Positions 1 through 7,333 of a DNA stretch of 20,073 nucleotides are shown here, piece after piece. The DNA comes from CAZISM01 sp964541895 (lineage in GTDB: Bacteria; Zhuqueibacterota; Zhuqueibacteria; Residuimicrobiales; Residuimicrobiaceae): the NCBI GenBank assembly GCA_964541895.1, contig CAZISM010000097.1, positions 1 to 20,073 on the forward strand, read 5' to 3'. The notes below the pieces were generated by a model. That model was not told where the DNA came from. It did not search any database and saw only the letters and a program-made list of their open reading frames with translations. Numbering within the stretch: position 1 is the first letter of the stretch; each line of letters starts with the position of its first letter. Both the position numbers and the translations under genes were made by a program.

Positions 1-158
1 AGCACAATCGGCACCAGGATCCAGACCAGCGCATAATTCTCATAGATCATCTTTTTCCGCACCATATAGATGATCAACAGGAACAGCAGCGCACAAAAAA
101 GAACCGAGACATAGATGACCCGGTCTCCGTAAAAATGAACCGAGGGCGACGACTGCAT
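1..158 (-). CDS. DUF2304 family membrane protein, partial (5' part only)
   Basis: The first 52 or so residues of a small membrane protein are visible; the rest lies beyond position 1. The ATG is at 158-156, one base after the stop of the GT2 gene, so the two are almost certainly translationally coupled. A hydrophobic segment (about residues 15-31) is followed by a basic RKK turn and then YENYALVWILVPIVL. DUF2304 proteins have this pattern: a first helix, a charged turn, then a second helix starting with an aromatic/Leu-Trp motif. DUF2304 genes commonly sit directly after DPM1-like GT2 genes. Their biochemical role is not established; an accessory or flippase-like role in polyprenyl-linked sugar transfer is only a guess. 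The family call rests on a short fragment plus context. Confidence 0.72.
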   Translation of the reverse strand, partial: MQSSPSVHFYGDRVIYVSVLFCALLFLLIIYMVRKKMIYENYALVWILVPIV

Positions 159-159
159 G

Positions 160-879
160 TCAAGACCGCTTTCGAATTTTTGTAATGAGAATGGTAAACA
201 TGACTTTGATCATATAGAAAAACGTGGCCAGCCCCTGAATGGACGACCGCCCGTGTTCCCGCACCAGCATGGTCACCGGCACTTCGGCGCAGAGGAATCC
301 CCGGTCGATCAGTTCAAAGGTGCTGATCGGTTCCGGGAAATCCTGTGGATAATTTTTCGATAGAAACGCGATGGTGTGCCTGTTGTAGGCGCGAAATCCG
401 GAGGTCGGGTCTTTGACCTCCTTGCCGGTCAGCAGAAAGATCAGCTTGGACAGCACATAGCCGCCCATCAGCCGATAGACGCTGGAGACATTCTGCTTTC
501 TGCCCAAATAGCGGGAGCCGATGACAAAATCGCCGTTCCCCTGCCGCAACGGGCCCAGCAAATCGGCGATGAGTTCGGCCGGATGCTGGCCATCGCCATC
601 CACCTGCACCGCCCAATCATAGCCGTTGCGCTCCGCATAGAGCAGGCCGGTCTGCACCGCGCCGCCGATGCCGAGATTGACCGGCAGGGAAATATGGTCG
701 ATGCCGCACTCTTGCAGCACCCGTTCGGTTCGGTCGGTGGATTTATCGTTGATCACCAACACATCCGCGCCGGGACAGTGTCTGCGAATGTCGGCCGCCA
801 CTTTACAGATGCTGCTCTCTTCATTAAAAGCAGGAGAAATAATCAGTATACGCGGTTCCGGGGCCATAACTCCACTCAT
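160..879 (-). CDS. GT2 family glycosyltransferase, dolichyl/undecaprenyl-phosphate mannose synthase-like
   Basis: 239 residues, the usual size for single-domain DPM1-like enzymes. The GT-A fold signature is clear. It starts with SPAFNEE (about 15-21), followed by the nucleotide-binding INDKSTDRT (43-51, Asp45) and the metal/substrate motif VDGDGQHP (93-100). The family motif GSRYLGRK follows at 121-128. Enzymes of this group transfer a hexose from an NDP-sugar to a polyprenyl phosphate on the cytoplasmic face of the membrane. The C-terminal 25 residues are hydrophobic and end in KIRKRS, which fits peripheral membrane attachment. The ATG overlaps the stop of the upstream GT39 gene as ATGA (876-879), implying translational coupling. 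Met5 is a possible alternative start. The donor sugar cannot be told from sequence alone. Confidence 0.88.
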   Translation of the reverse strand: MSGVMAPEPRILIISPAFNEESSICKVAADIRRHCPGADVLVINDKSTDRTERVLQECGIDHISLPVNLGIGGAVQTGLLYAERNGYDWAVQVDGDGQHPAELIADLLGPLRQGNGDFVIGSRYLGRKQNVSSVYRLMGGYVLSKLIFLLTGKEVKDPTSGFRAYNRHTIAFLSKNYPQDFPEPISTFELIDRGFLCAEVPVTMLVREHGRSSIQGLATFFYMIKVMFTILITKIRKRS

Positions 880-2546
880 GGGTGCACCGCCGGGCTGGAC
901 GACAGCGGTGTCTTGAATTGGTAAATGACAATGTCAGGTTGAATATGCGGATCCTGAGCGGCGAATGTTTTCAGCACCTGGCTCTGACTTTCCACCCAGG
1001 CGAAAAAGCGCCGCCGCTCGGCCACGATCGCGGGGTATTTTTTCTGTGAATACTTCCAGTCAAAGAACGACCTGGAAAAACCGTCGGCAATGTAGTACTG
1101 CATCGACGAGTCCTGAATGGCTCGGATGAATTCATCGCTGCGGCCGAGCGTTCGCGAGGTGAGTTTCACCGGCAAAAGCCGGTAGCGGACGGACTCACCC
1201 GATTTGGGATCATAGGCATTGGGCAGCGTGGGCGGAAACGCCTCGGTGACGATGCCGCTGCCATCGGCCAGGTGCTCCATGATCCAGCGGCGGGCGCTGG
1301 TGCGCGGGTCCTCCTGCGCCAGGGCGGAAAAATAGCGAACCGTTTTTCCTCCCTGCAGCAGCGCCAGGCCGAGGACGATGCCCGCCATGATGGCCGCCTG
1401 TCGCAGCGGCCGTCGGCTCAACCGCTGCGCCAAATCGTGAATCGCCATGGCGGCGGCCAGCATGAAAAACGGCATGATCGGCAAGAGATGGCGGATGGCC
1501 TTGTAGGCCATGGATTCGAACAGAACATAGGTCAAAAGCGTGAACGAAAGCAGCAGCACATCCGCCGGCTGCCGGCGAACGATCTGCCGGATCAAACCGG
1601 CCAGGGTAAAGATCACCAGCACCCAGCCCAGGGTGGCCGGCAAATCGTTGGGATAAAAAACGCCAAATCCCTGCGATTGATCGCCGGTCCAGTAGGAGAA
1701 CAGCGTACCGCCGCTGCCCAGCTTGCCCTCTTTTTCAAATTGGCCGGTTTCCACCAGACCGGCGCGAGCCTTTTGAAAATCCAGCAGAAAAAGCGGACAG
1801 GCCGCCATAAAACCGATCACCGCAGCCAGCAGCAGCAGCAGCAGCTTCCGGTTCAGCAGCGCCCGCCAGGAGAAAGGCTTGGCCAGGTGATGGCATAAAT
1901 GGGCATACAGCGCCGGCACAATGGCAAAGATCATGCTGAATTTTGTTGCCAGCGCCAGGCTGCTGAACAGGCCGCTGTACATGTATGAGGAGGTGTTCTG
2001 CTTTTGCAGTATCCGGGCGGCAAAATAGACGGCCAGCAAGGTAAAAAAGCTGGCCGGCAAATCCACGGTGCTGTAGTGGCTGTTCTGGACATGGACAAAA
2101 TTCACCGCCAGCAGCGCCGCGGCCAGCAGAGCCAGACGCCGGGAATAGAGCCGGCGGACCAGGCGATAAAGAACATAGACCGAGAGCACGCCCAGAATCA
2201 CCACCAGCAACCGGCCTGCCAGGTAAAACGGAAACGGCGACAGCTCATAAAACGATCTGGCATCGGCCAGGGAATCAAAACGGCCGGTTAGCAGGTTAAA
2301 GCCGATATAAGCGGCAAACGGAATGGTCAGCATGTAAATATAGAACGGCGGATAGGTGCCGATCGCAAAATGGACCTGCTTGTCCATGAAATAGGTGGAA
2401 AACAGCCGGCCGGCCTGCGCCACCAGCTTGATTTCATCGGCATGATAGAGAAAAGGCCGGCCGAAATCGATGTGATAGAGCCGCAGCAGCAGCGCCGCAA
2501 GCAAGATAACTGCAAGAAAAATATGATCTCGTGTCCGTTCGGTCAT
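876..2546 (-). CDS. GT39/PMT-type polytopic membrane glycosyltransferase (ArnT-like)
   Basis: 556 residues from the chosen start. The first helix (about 9-22) is followed by a loop with YHADE (Asp37-Glu38), the acidic pair typical of the first periplasmic loop in protein-O-mannosyltransferase/ArnT-type GT-C enzymes. Many hydrophobic helices follow, including a six-leucine run, then a soluble C-terminal domain of roughly 130 residues. GT-C enzymes of this type use a polyprenyl-phosphate sugar as donor on the periplasmic side; the overlapping GT2 gene is the obvious donor supplier. The frame extends upstream to a TTG at 2603, but that extension runs through the intrinsic terminator of the preceding gene. 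I therefore place the start at the ATG at 2546. No strong Shine-Dalgarno is visible there. The acceptor (protein, lipid or polysaccharide) is unknown. Confidence 0.85.
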   Translation of the reverse strand: MTERTRDHIFLAVILLAALLLRLYHIDFGRPFLYHADEIKLVAQAGRLFSTYFMDKQVHFAIGTYPPFYIYMLTIPFAAYIGFNLLTGRFDSLADARSFYELSPFPFYLAGRLLVVILGVLSVYVLYRLVRRLYSRRLALLAAALLAVNFVHVQNSHYSTVDLPASFFTLLAVYFAARILQKQNTSSYMYSGLFSSLALATKFSMIFAIVPALYAHLCHHLAKPFSWRALLNRKLLLLLLAAVIGFMAACPLFLLDFQKARAGLVETGQFEKEGKLGSGGTLFSYWTGDQSQGFGVFYPNDLPATLGWVLVIFTLAGLIRQIVRRQPADVLLLSFTLLTYVLFESMAYKAIRHLLPIMPFFMLAAAMAIHDLAQRLSRRPLRQAAIMAGIVLGLALLQGGKTVRYFSALAQEDPRTSARRWIMEHLADGSGIVTEAFPPTLPNAYDPKSGESVRYRLLPVKLTSRTLGRSDEFIRAIQDSSMQYYIADGFSRSFFDWKYSQKKYPAIVAERRRFFAWVESQSQVLKTFAAQDPHIQPDIVIYQFKTPLSSSPAVHP

Positions 2547-2566
2547 GATCAATCTTGAAAAATGAT

Positions 2567-2593
2567 AAAAATCAGGGGGACACTCGGTCCCCC
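2567..2593 (-). terminator. Intrinsic terminator after the tricorn protease gene
   Basis: A perfect 7-bp GC-rich stem (GGGGGAC at 2575-2581 pairing with GTCCCCC at 2587-2593) closes a 5-nt loop. Read on the minus strand it is followed by TGATTTTTAT. It lies about 50 bases after the tricorn stop codon and before the GT39 start, so it probably ends the tricorn transcript. It also argues against a TTG start for the GT39 gene at 2603. Confidence 0.72.
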
Positions 2594-2645
2594 CATTATC
2601 CAACTATAATACTCAAAAAGTCAGCAAATGCTGAAAATGTTTACT

Positions 2646-5600
2646 TTATCTTTTGGGAATTGCCGGTTTGGCCGGAAAGGTCCAGGGTTTTTCCTGTATC
2701 TGCTTTTTCAACACCTCCAGCGCCCTCTCCAGCTGCAGATCCCGGCCGGCCATCTCTGAAGCCGGATCGTTCTCCAGGTAAATATCCGGATCAGCGCCGT
2801 GATTTTCCACCAGCCATTTGCCTTCGCGGCCGTAAAAGGCGTTGTTGGACTGGTGCACCGTGCCGTTATCGATGGTTTTTTGGCCGTTGATGATGCCGAC
2901 CAATCCGCCCCAGGAGGGCACGCCGATCACTGTACCCAGTTTGCGCGCTTTGAAATGTTCCACAAACGCTTCGCCGTCAGAGCCGTTGTATTCGTTGGTC
3001 ACCAGCGCGTAATGCGCGCGAGAGGCGCTGTTGGGGTAGCGGAACGACTCCATGCCCTGCATGGTGTTGTACGCCACCTGTTGCCGCTCGAGCTTGTCGA
3101 TGACAAAATACTCGACCCAGCCGCCGCCGTTGCCGCGCACGTCGATGACCAGCCCTTTTTTGTAACGGAACGCCCGCCAGAATTTGTCGAGCTGGCCGAG
3201 ATTGTGCGCACCCATGGCCGTCATGTGCATATAACCGATGTCGCCGTTGCCGGCCGCCAGCACCCTGGCAATGTTGTCCGCGACCCAGCGGTTGTAACGC
3301 AGTTCGTACTCGCTGCGTATGGGTTCGATTTCAGCGGATTTGGCTCCCGCCGCCTGCGGTTTGCTGTTGACGGTTATCTTGACCTTCTGCCCTTTGGTCA
3401 CCTGCAGGTATTTGTAGGGATTGTCCGGATATTTGATTTCGCGATCGTCGATGGCGATGAGATAGTCTCCTTCACGCAAAGCAAGATCCGGACGTACGAG
3501 AGGGTTCTTGACATCGCGGTTGAAATCGGTGGGGCCATAGATTTTGGCAAAACGGTAATAGCCGGAACCATCCTGAGCAAAATCCACTCCCAGGGCGCCG
3601 GTAAACACCGGATTGTCCGGCCGGCACTGCGGCCCCATATCGCCGCCGCCGACATAGGTGTGTGAGACACACAACTCGCCCACCAGTTGCGACAGCAGCC
3701 AGTTCAAATCCTGGCGCGAGGTCAACTGCGGAATATAGGTGCGATAATCGTCACCCATTTTTTTCCAGTTCCGGCCGTGCATGTTGACGTCATAAAAGAA
3801 ATCGCGGTACCAGCGCCAGGTGTCGGAAAAGATCTGATTCCATTCATCGACCAGATTGACGCGATAGGTCATGCGTTCGAGGTTCACCTTGTCACCGAGC
3901 GCTTTGCTGGAGAACGCCTTGTCGAGGGAGGTGACAAAATAGTCATTGCTCTTTTTAATGATGACCTGTTCGCCGTTGCCGGATATGCGCCAGTCGGAAA
4001 TTTTCAGATCCGTTTTGCTCTCTTTTTGCGATTCCATATCATAGATATGCCACTGCCATTTCTCAGCCCCGTTGGGCTTGTAGAGCTCCTCGTATTCGTC
4101 CTCGGTGAAGGCATCCACCGAAGCCCAGCTCACCTTGCCTTTGCCGGCTTTGCAGTAGAACAGATTGCCGGGCTGCACGGGCAGCGGCCAGGTCCGATCG
4201 GCCAGCCCTTCCAGATCGATGCGAAACGGCGCCGGCGTGGTCTCTTTCTTCTCCTCTTTATCCGCCTTTTCAAACGGCGGCTTTTGTCCGGATTTTAATT
4301 GCACCACCATGACCTTGACCGGCGCGGAGATGATATGATTGTCTTCAAACACATCCATCTGCACATCAAAATTGCGATAGGAGAGATAGTAGAGATATTC
4401 GCCGTTGGCATCGAACGCAGGGTTGAGGTTATCATAAAAATCCGAGGTCAGCGGGTGGGACTTGGCCTGTTCGAGATTGTAGAGATAAACCTGGCTGTTG
4501 CGGTTTTCCAGGATAAAGGTATAAGCCACCCAGCGGCTGTCCGGCGCCCAGGTGTAATCCGTGGCCTCCCAGGTGAATTCGTCGTTCTTTAGCCGGTTGG
4601 AGCTGCCGATGGTGACGAGCTTTTTGGTTTCCACATCCACGTAATAGAGGGTAAAGGTTTTGTCGCCAAAGAGAATTTTTTTGCTGTCCGGCGACCACTC
4701 GAGCCGATAGACGGTTTTGTTCAGGCCGTTGGTCAGGCGCACCCATTCGCTCCCGGCCTGATCGGCCTTTTGCAGATACAACTCGTATTCGCCGCTCTTG
4801 TCGGAAAAGAACGCCAGCCATTTGCCGTCCGGTGAGAGTTGCGGATAGCGTTCGCGGCTGGCTGTGGTCTGGGTCATGTTGGTAACGGGCTTTTGGTCGT
4901 CCGTGGGGACCAGAAAGACATCGCCGCGCGCTTCAAAAACGGCGATCTTGCCGGACTGGTCCAGCGCCATGGTTTGAATATACTCTTTGGGATTGACGGT
5001 GCGGTCCGCCATTTTCCAGCGGTCTGTGGGAATGGAAACATCGACTTTACGGCTGGAATTGGTTTTGCAGTCCAGCACGTACAGGTAGCCGGAATTCATG
5101 TAGACGATCTGGCGGCCGTCACTGGATGCCATCTGCACATCGTAATCGGCATGCCGGGTGACCTGGCTGGTCTGCCGGGTTTTGAAATCATAGGCATAAA
5201 TGTTGGCGATGCCGTCCTCACCGCGATCAGAGACGAAATACATCCTCTCTTCAACCCACATGGGATAGCTGTTTTTGCCGACGTAATCGGTCACCTTGGT
5301 GAACGAGGCGGCGCTAAAATCATAGAGCCAGATGTCCTGGTATTGGCCGCCCTTGTACCGCTTCCAATAATACTCTTCGTTGCCGCGCGGCGCATAAACC
5401 ATTTTGCGGCCGTCCGGCGAAAAGCTCGCCAACACTCCGCGCGGCACCGGCAGTTTTTCCGGCATAGAGCCGTCGACCGGCACAGCGAACAGCTTCACGA
5501 TGGGGCGAAAGGTATTTTCCACGCCGGAACGGTACACCACCTTTTTGCCGTCCGGCATCCAGGTGACCACGCGGCTGTCGCCCGGCTGCCAGGTCAGGCG

Positions 5601-5891
5601 ACGCGGCACACCGCCATCGCCGGGCATTACGTAGACGTTGCCGCTGCCGTCATAATTGCCGCTGAACGCGATCTGCTTGCCGTCCGGCGAGAACTTGCCG
5701 CAGAACTCGTTGCCCGGATGGGTGGTCAATCGGGTAGCCAGTCCACCCTGCCGGTTCACCACCCAAAGGTCCTCTTCATAGGTGAAAACGATTTTGTCGC
5801 CGTTGATGTCCGGATACTGCATGAACCGTCCCGGAACAGCTGCCAGGGCCAACAACGGAAAAAAGGTGAGGAAAAACCATAATTTTTTCAT
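2646..5891 (-). CDS. Exported tricorn protease homologue (peptidase family S41)
   Basis: 1081 residues, matching tricorn proteases (about 1070). Start: the frame opens at 5903, but the ATG at 5891 has GGAG seven bases upstream and gives a cleaner signal peptide (KK, a hydrophobic run, ALAA), so I choose 5891. After the signal come N-terminal TolB-like beta-propeller repeats (several FSPDGK, WSPDSK and WAPDSR motifs), then the tricorn core, a PDZ-like region (about 765-850) and the S41 protease domain. The tetrad of Thermoplasma tricorn (Ser745, His746, Ser965, Glu1023) is matched here by Ser743-His744 (VSHTYVG), Ser971 (NGSDGE) and Glu1029 (LVENHG). The Ser-Glu spacing is 58 residues, exactly as in the archaeal enzyme. 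Tricorn trims peptides made by other proteases; with a signal peptide this one should act in the periplasm or outside the cell. It looks monocistronic. Confidence 0.93.
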   Translation of the reverse strand: MKKLWFFLTFFPLLALAAVPGRFMQYPDINGDKIVFTYEEDLWVVNRQGGLATRLTTHPGNEFCGKFSPDGKQIAFSGNYDGSGNVYVMPGDGGVPRRLTWQPGDSRVVTWMPDGKKVVYRSGVENTFRPIVKLFAVPVDGSMPEKLPVPRGVLASFSPDGRKMVYAPRGNEEYYWKRYKGGQYQDIWLYDFSAASFTKVTDYVGKNSYPMWVEERMYFVSDRGEDGIANIYAYDFKTRQTSQVTRHADYDVQMASSDGRQIVYMNSGYLYVLDCKTNSSRKVDVSIPTDRWKMADRTVNPKEYIQTMALDQSGKIAVFEARGDVFLVPTDDQKPVTNMTQTTASRERYPQLSPDGKWLAFFSDKSGEYELYLQKADQAGSEWVRLTNGLNKTVYRLEWSPDSKKILFGDKTFTLYYVDVETKKLVTIGSSNRLKNDEFTWEATDYTWAPDSRWVAYTFILENRNSQVYLYNLEQAKSHPLTSDFYDNLNPAFDANGEYLYYLSYRNFDVQMDVFEDNHIISAPVKVMVVQLKSGQKPPFEKADKEEKKETTPAPFRIDLEGLADRTWPLPVQPGNLFYCKAGKGKVSWASVDAFTEDEYEELYKPNGAEKWQWHIYDMESQKESKTDLKISDWRISGNGEQVIIKKSNDYFVTSLDKAFSSKALGDKVNLERMTYRVNLVDEWNQIFSDTWRWYRDFFYDVNMHGRNWKKMGDDYRTYIPQLTSRQDLNWLLSQLVGELCVSHTYVGGGDMGPQCRPDNPVFTGALGVDFAQDGSGYYRFAKIYGPTDFNRDVKNPLVRPDLALREGDYLIAIDDREIKYPDNPYKYLQVTKGQKVKITVNSKPQAAGAKSAEIEPIRSEYELRYNRWVADNIARVLAAGNGDIGYMHMTAMGAHNLGQLDKFWRAFRYKKGLVIDVRGNGGGWVEYFVIDKLERQQVAYNTMQGMESFRYPNSASRAHYALVTNEYNGSDGEAFVEHFKARKLGTVIGVPSWGGLVGIINGQKTIDNGTVHQSNNAFYGREGKWLVENHGADPDIYLENDPASEMAGRDLQLERALEVLKKQIQEKPWTFPAKPAIPKR

Positions 5892-6283
5892 AACGTTCTC
5901 CATGTTTTTAGCCTGTAAAGGTAAAAAAATTGCCTCAGGAATCCAAAATGTATTTTCCCGGCAAAGCCACTCAATCGGCCCGGATTGATTTAAAAAAAAT
6001 GAACCACTAATGCACGCAAATGGACGCGAATGTTTTTATTCGCGTTCATTCGCGGTTTCTCTGGCTCTTTGCTCAACCAGTCCGGTTGATCTAACAATTA
6101 ATAACAAAAGTAACCACCGAACTGCATCTCCAAACGAGCACGAACTGCGAGATATATCTTATTTATATTATTATCTTTACATCAACTATAGCTTCGTGGT
6201 TGGTATACATGCAGTCCAGGTCTGTTTGGGGAATGGTTTGTCGCTGAAAATGGTTACAAGAAGCGGCAAAAAAAGGGTAATAG
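5892..6283. other. Non-coding divergent intergenic region
   Basis: 392 bases separate the divergent tricorn (minus) and epimerase (plus) genes. The region is AT-richer than the flanking genes, for example around 6150-6200, and must carry both promoters. I could not assign convincing -35/-10 pairs. It contains the hairpin repeat listed separately at 6024-6045. An open frame from 6010 runs through this repeat and into the epimerase gene in another frame; it has no recognisable protein features, so I treat the stretch as non-coding. Confidence 0.6.
6024..6045. repeat. Palindromic repeat unit (ACGCGAAT hairpin)
   Basis: ACGCGAAT (6024-6031) and ATTCGCGT (6038-6045) form a perfect 8-bp stem around a GTTTTT loop. 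The surrounding text (6011-6054) repeats related words: ACGCAAATGG, ACGCGAATG, GCGTTCATTCGCGG. A related string (CGCGAATG, a T run, GCGTTCAT) occurs at 17722-17744. Two related intergenic copies in one 20 kb window suggest a dispersed repeat rather than a gene-specific signal. Confidence 0.5.
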
Positions 6284-7333
6284 ATGTACAACGCCGATTT
6301 ACTATCCTCATCGCGGTCGCTCGAGCATGCGCTCATCCTCGGCGGCAGCGGCTTTATGGGCAGCGCCCTGGGCCGGCGGCTGGAACAGGCCAATGGCCTG
6401 ACGAGTTATCTCGTGCACGCTCGCCCTCTCCGCCGGCAGAACGACCGGCAACGGCTCCATCACGGTTCGTTATCCAGGTTTGACTGGCGCACGCTGGCAG
6501 GCGAAAAGCCGGACGTGATCTATCATTTCGCCCGTATCCCGGGCAAAGGCCGCTTCGGTCGATTGGTAGCCGGTCTGCAGAGCGCGCGCGCCAACAGTCG
6601 ATTGCTGCAGTGGCTTGAATCCCAGCCCCAGCCGCCGTTGCTGGTCCTGGTTGCCGGCACCCTGAGCTATGGTTCGCACGGCCATGAATGGATTACCGAA
6701 GACGCGCCCTATCGCCCGACCAGCTTTGCCCGTGAATACAGCCTGGGCGAAGCTCCCATCGTGGCCGCGGCGCGCCGGCAGCGGATACCGGTTCAGATCA
6801 TGCGCCCCTCCTGGGTGTATGGACCTGAATCGTGGTTCAAAAGTTATTACCTTAAACCGATGCTGCAATCCGGTATTATTCCCCGCTATGGCGACGGTTC
6901 GGCCTGGATGTCTCTCATCCATGTCGAGGATACGGCTGCCATGATTCACTACCTCTCCCTGTATGGCGCAAGCGGCGAGAACTATAATCTGTTCATCGGC
7001 GAGCCCTGGACGCAGGAGCGCTTTGTGCAGGAACTGCAGCAGCTCACCCGTTTGCCGGTGCAGCCGGTTGCCGTGCAGGAGTTGCTGCGTCGTTATGGCC
7101 GCGTCGTGGCGGAAGCGTTCGCTTTTTCCCTGCGCGTCTCCACCAAACATAAAGCGCTTTATGCCGGATTTCAGGCGAAATATCCCGATCACCGCCAGGG
7201 ATTGGCGGATCTTTTATCAGCTCCTGTTCTCGCCGACCGCACCGCAAAACCCGCACGACCACACTCGCCGGCTGCCCCGGCGACAGACCTGCAGGCTGAC
7301 GTCATATCCAGACTGATGATCAGCGGGGCCTGA
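6284..7333 (+). CDS. NAD(P)-dependent epimerase/dehydratase-like protein (extended SDR)
   Basis: 349 residues. The Rossmann glycine motif GGSGFMG lies at 20-26. SDR landmarks follow: YHFARIPG (about 80-87, in the position of the NNAG-like motif), the catalytic Ser region VAGTLSYG (123-130, Ser128), and EYSLGE (151-156). PSWVYGPESWF (175-185) and the late motif MSLIHVEDTA (209-218) match NAD-dependent epimerases. The usual active-site YxxxK reads YxxxE here (Tyr152, Glu156), so normal SDR proton transfer is doubtful. Start: ATG at 6284 with AGGG about six bases upstream. The gene stands alone on the plus strand, and its last 14 bases overlap the convergent gene. It probably acts on a sugar nucleotide or a related substrate, but the substrate is unknown. 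Confidence 0.8.
   Translation: MYNADLLSSSRSLEHALILGGSGFMGSALGRRLEQANGLTSYLVHARPLRRQNDRQRLHHGSLSRFDWRTLAGEKPDVIYHFARIPGKGRFGRLVAGLQSARANSRLLQWLESQPQPPLLVLVAGTLSYGSHGHEWITEDAPYRPTSFAREYSLGEAPIVAAARRQRIPVQIMRPSWVYGPESWFKSYYLKPMLQSGIIPRYGDGSAWMSLIHVEDTAAMIHYLSLYGASGENYNLFIGEPWTQERFVQELQQLTRLPVQPVAVQELLRRYGRVVAEAFAFSLRVSTKHKALYAGFQAKYPDHRQGLADLLSAPVLADRTAKPARPHSPAAPATDLQADVISRLMISGA

Noticed and set aside
1827..1844. Six tandem CAG triplets
   Set aside because: They encode a leucine run in a transmembrane helix of the GT39 protein (CTG codons on the minus strand); triplet length changes would keep the frame, so phase variation is unlikely.
2547..2603. Upstream TTG start extending the GT39 protein by 19 residues
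   Set aside because: The extension translates through the intrinsic terminator of the tricorn gene and adds a non-hydrophobic, unrelated segment.
4839..5882. 347-codon open frame opposite the tricorn propeller domain
   Set aside because: The minus-strand frame has clear FSPDGK-type propeller repeats and continues into the protease. The opposite frame has no recognisable motif.
6010..6483. 157-codon open frame covering the intergenic region upstream of the epimerase gene
   Set aside because: It runs through the hairpin repeat and then out of frame into the epimerase gene, which has its own Shine-Dalgarno and Rossmann motif. Composition looks like non-coding DNA.
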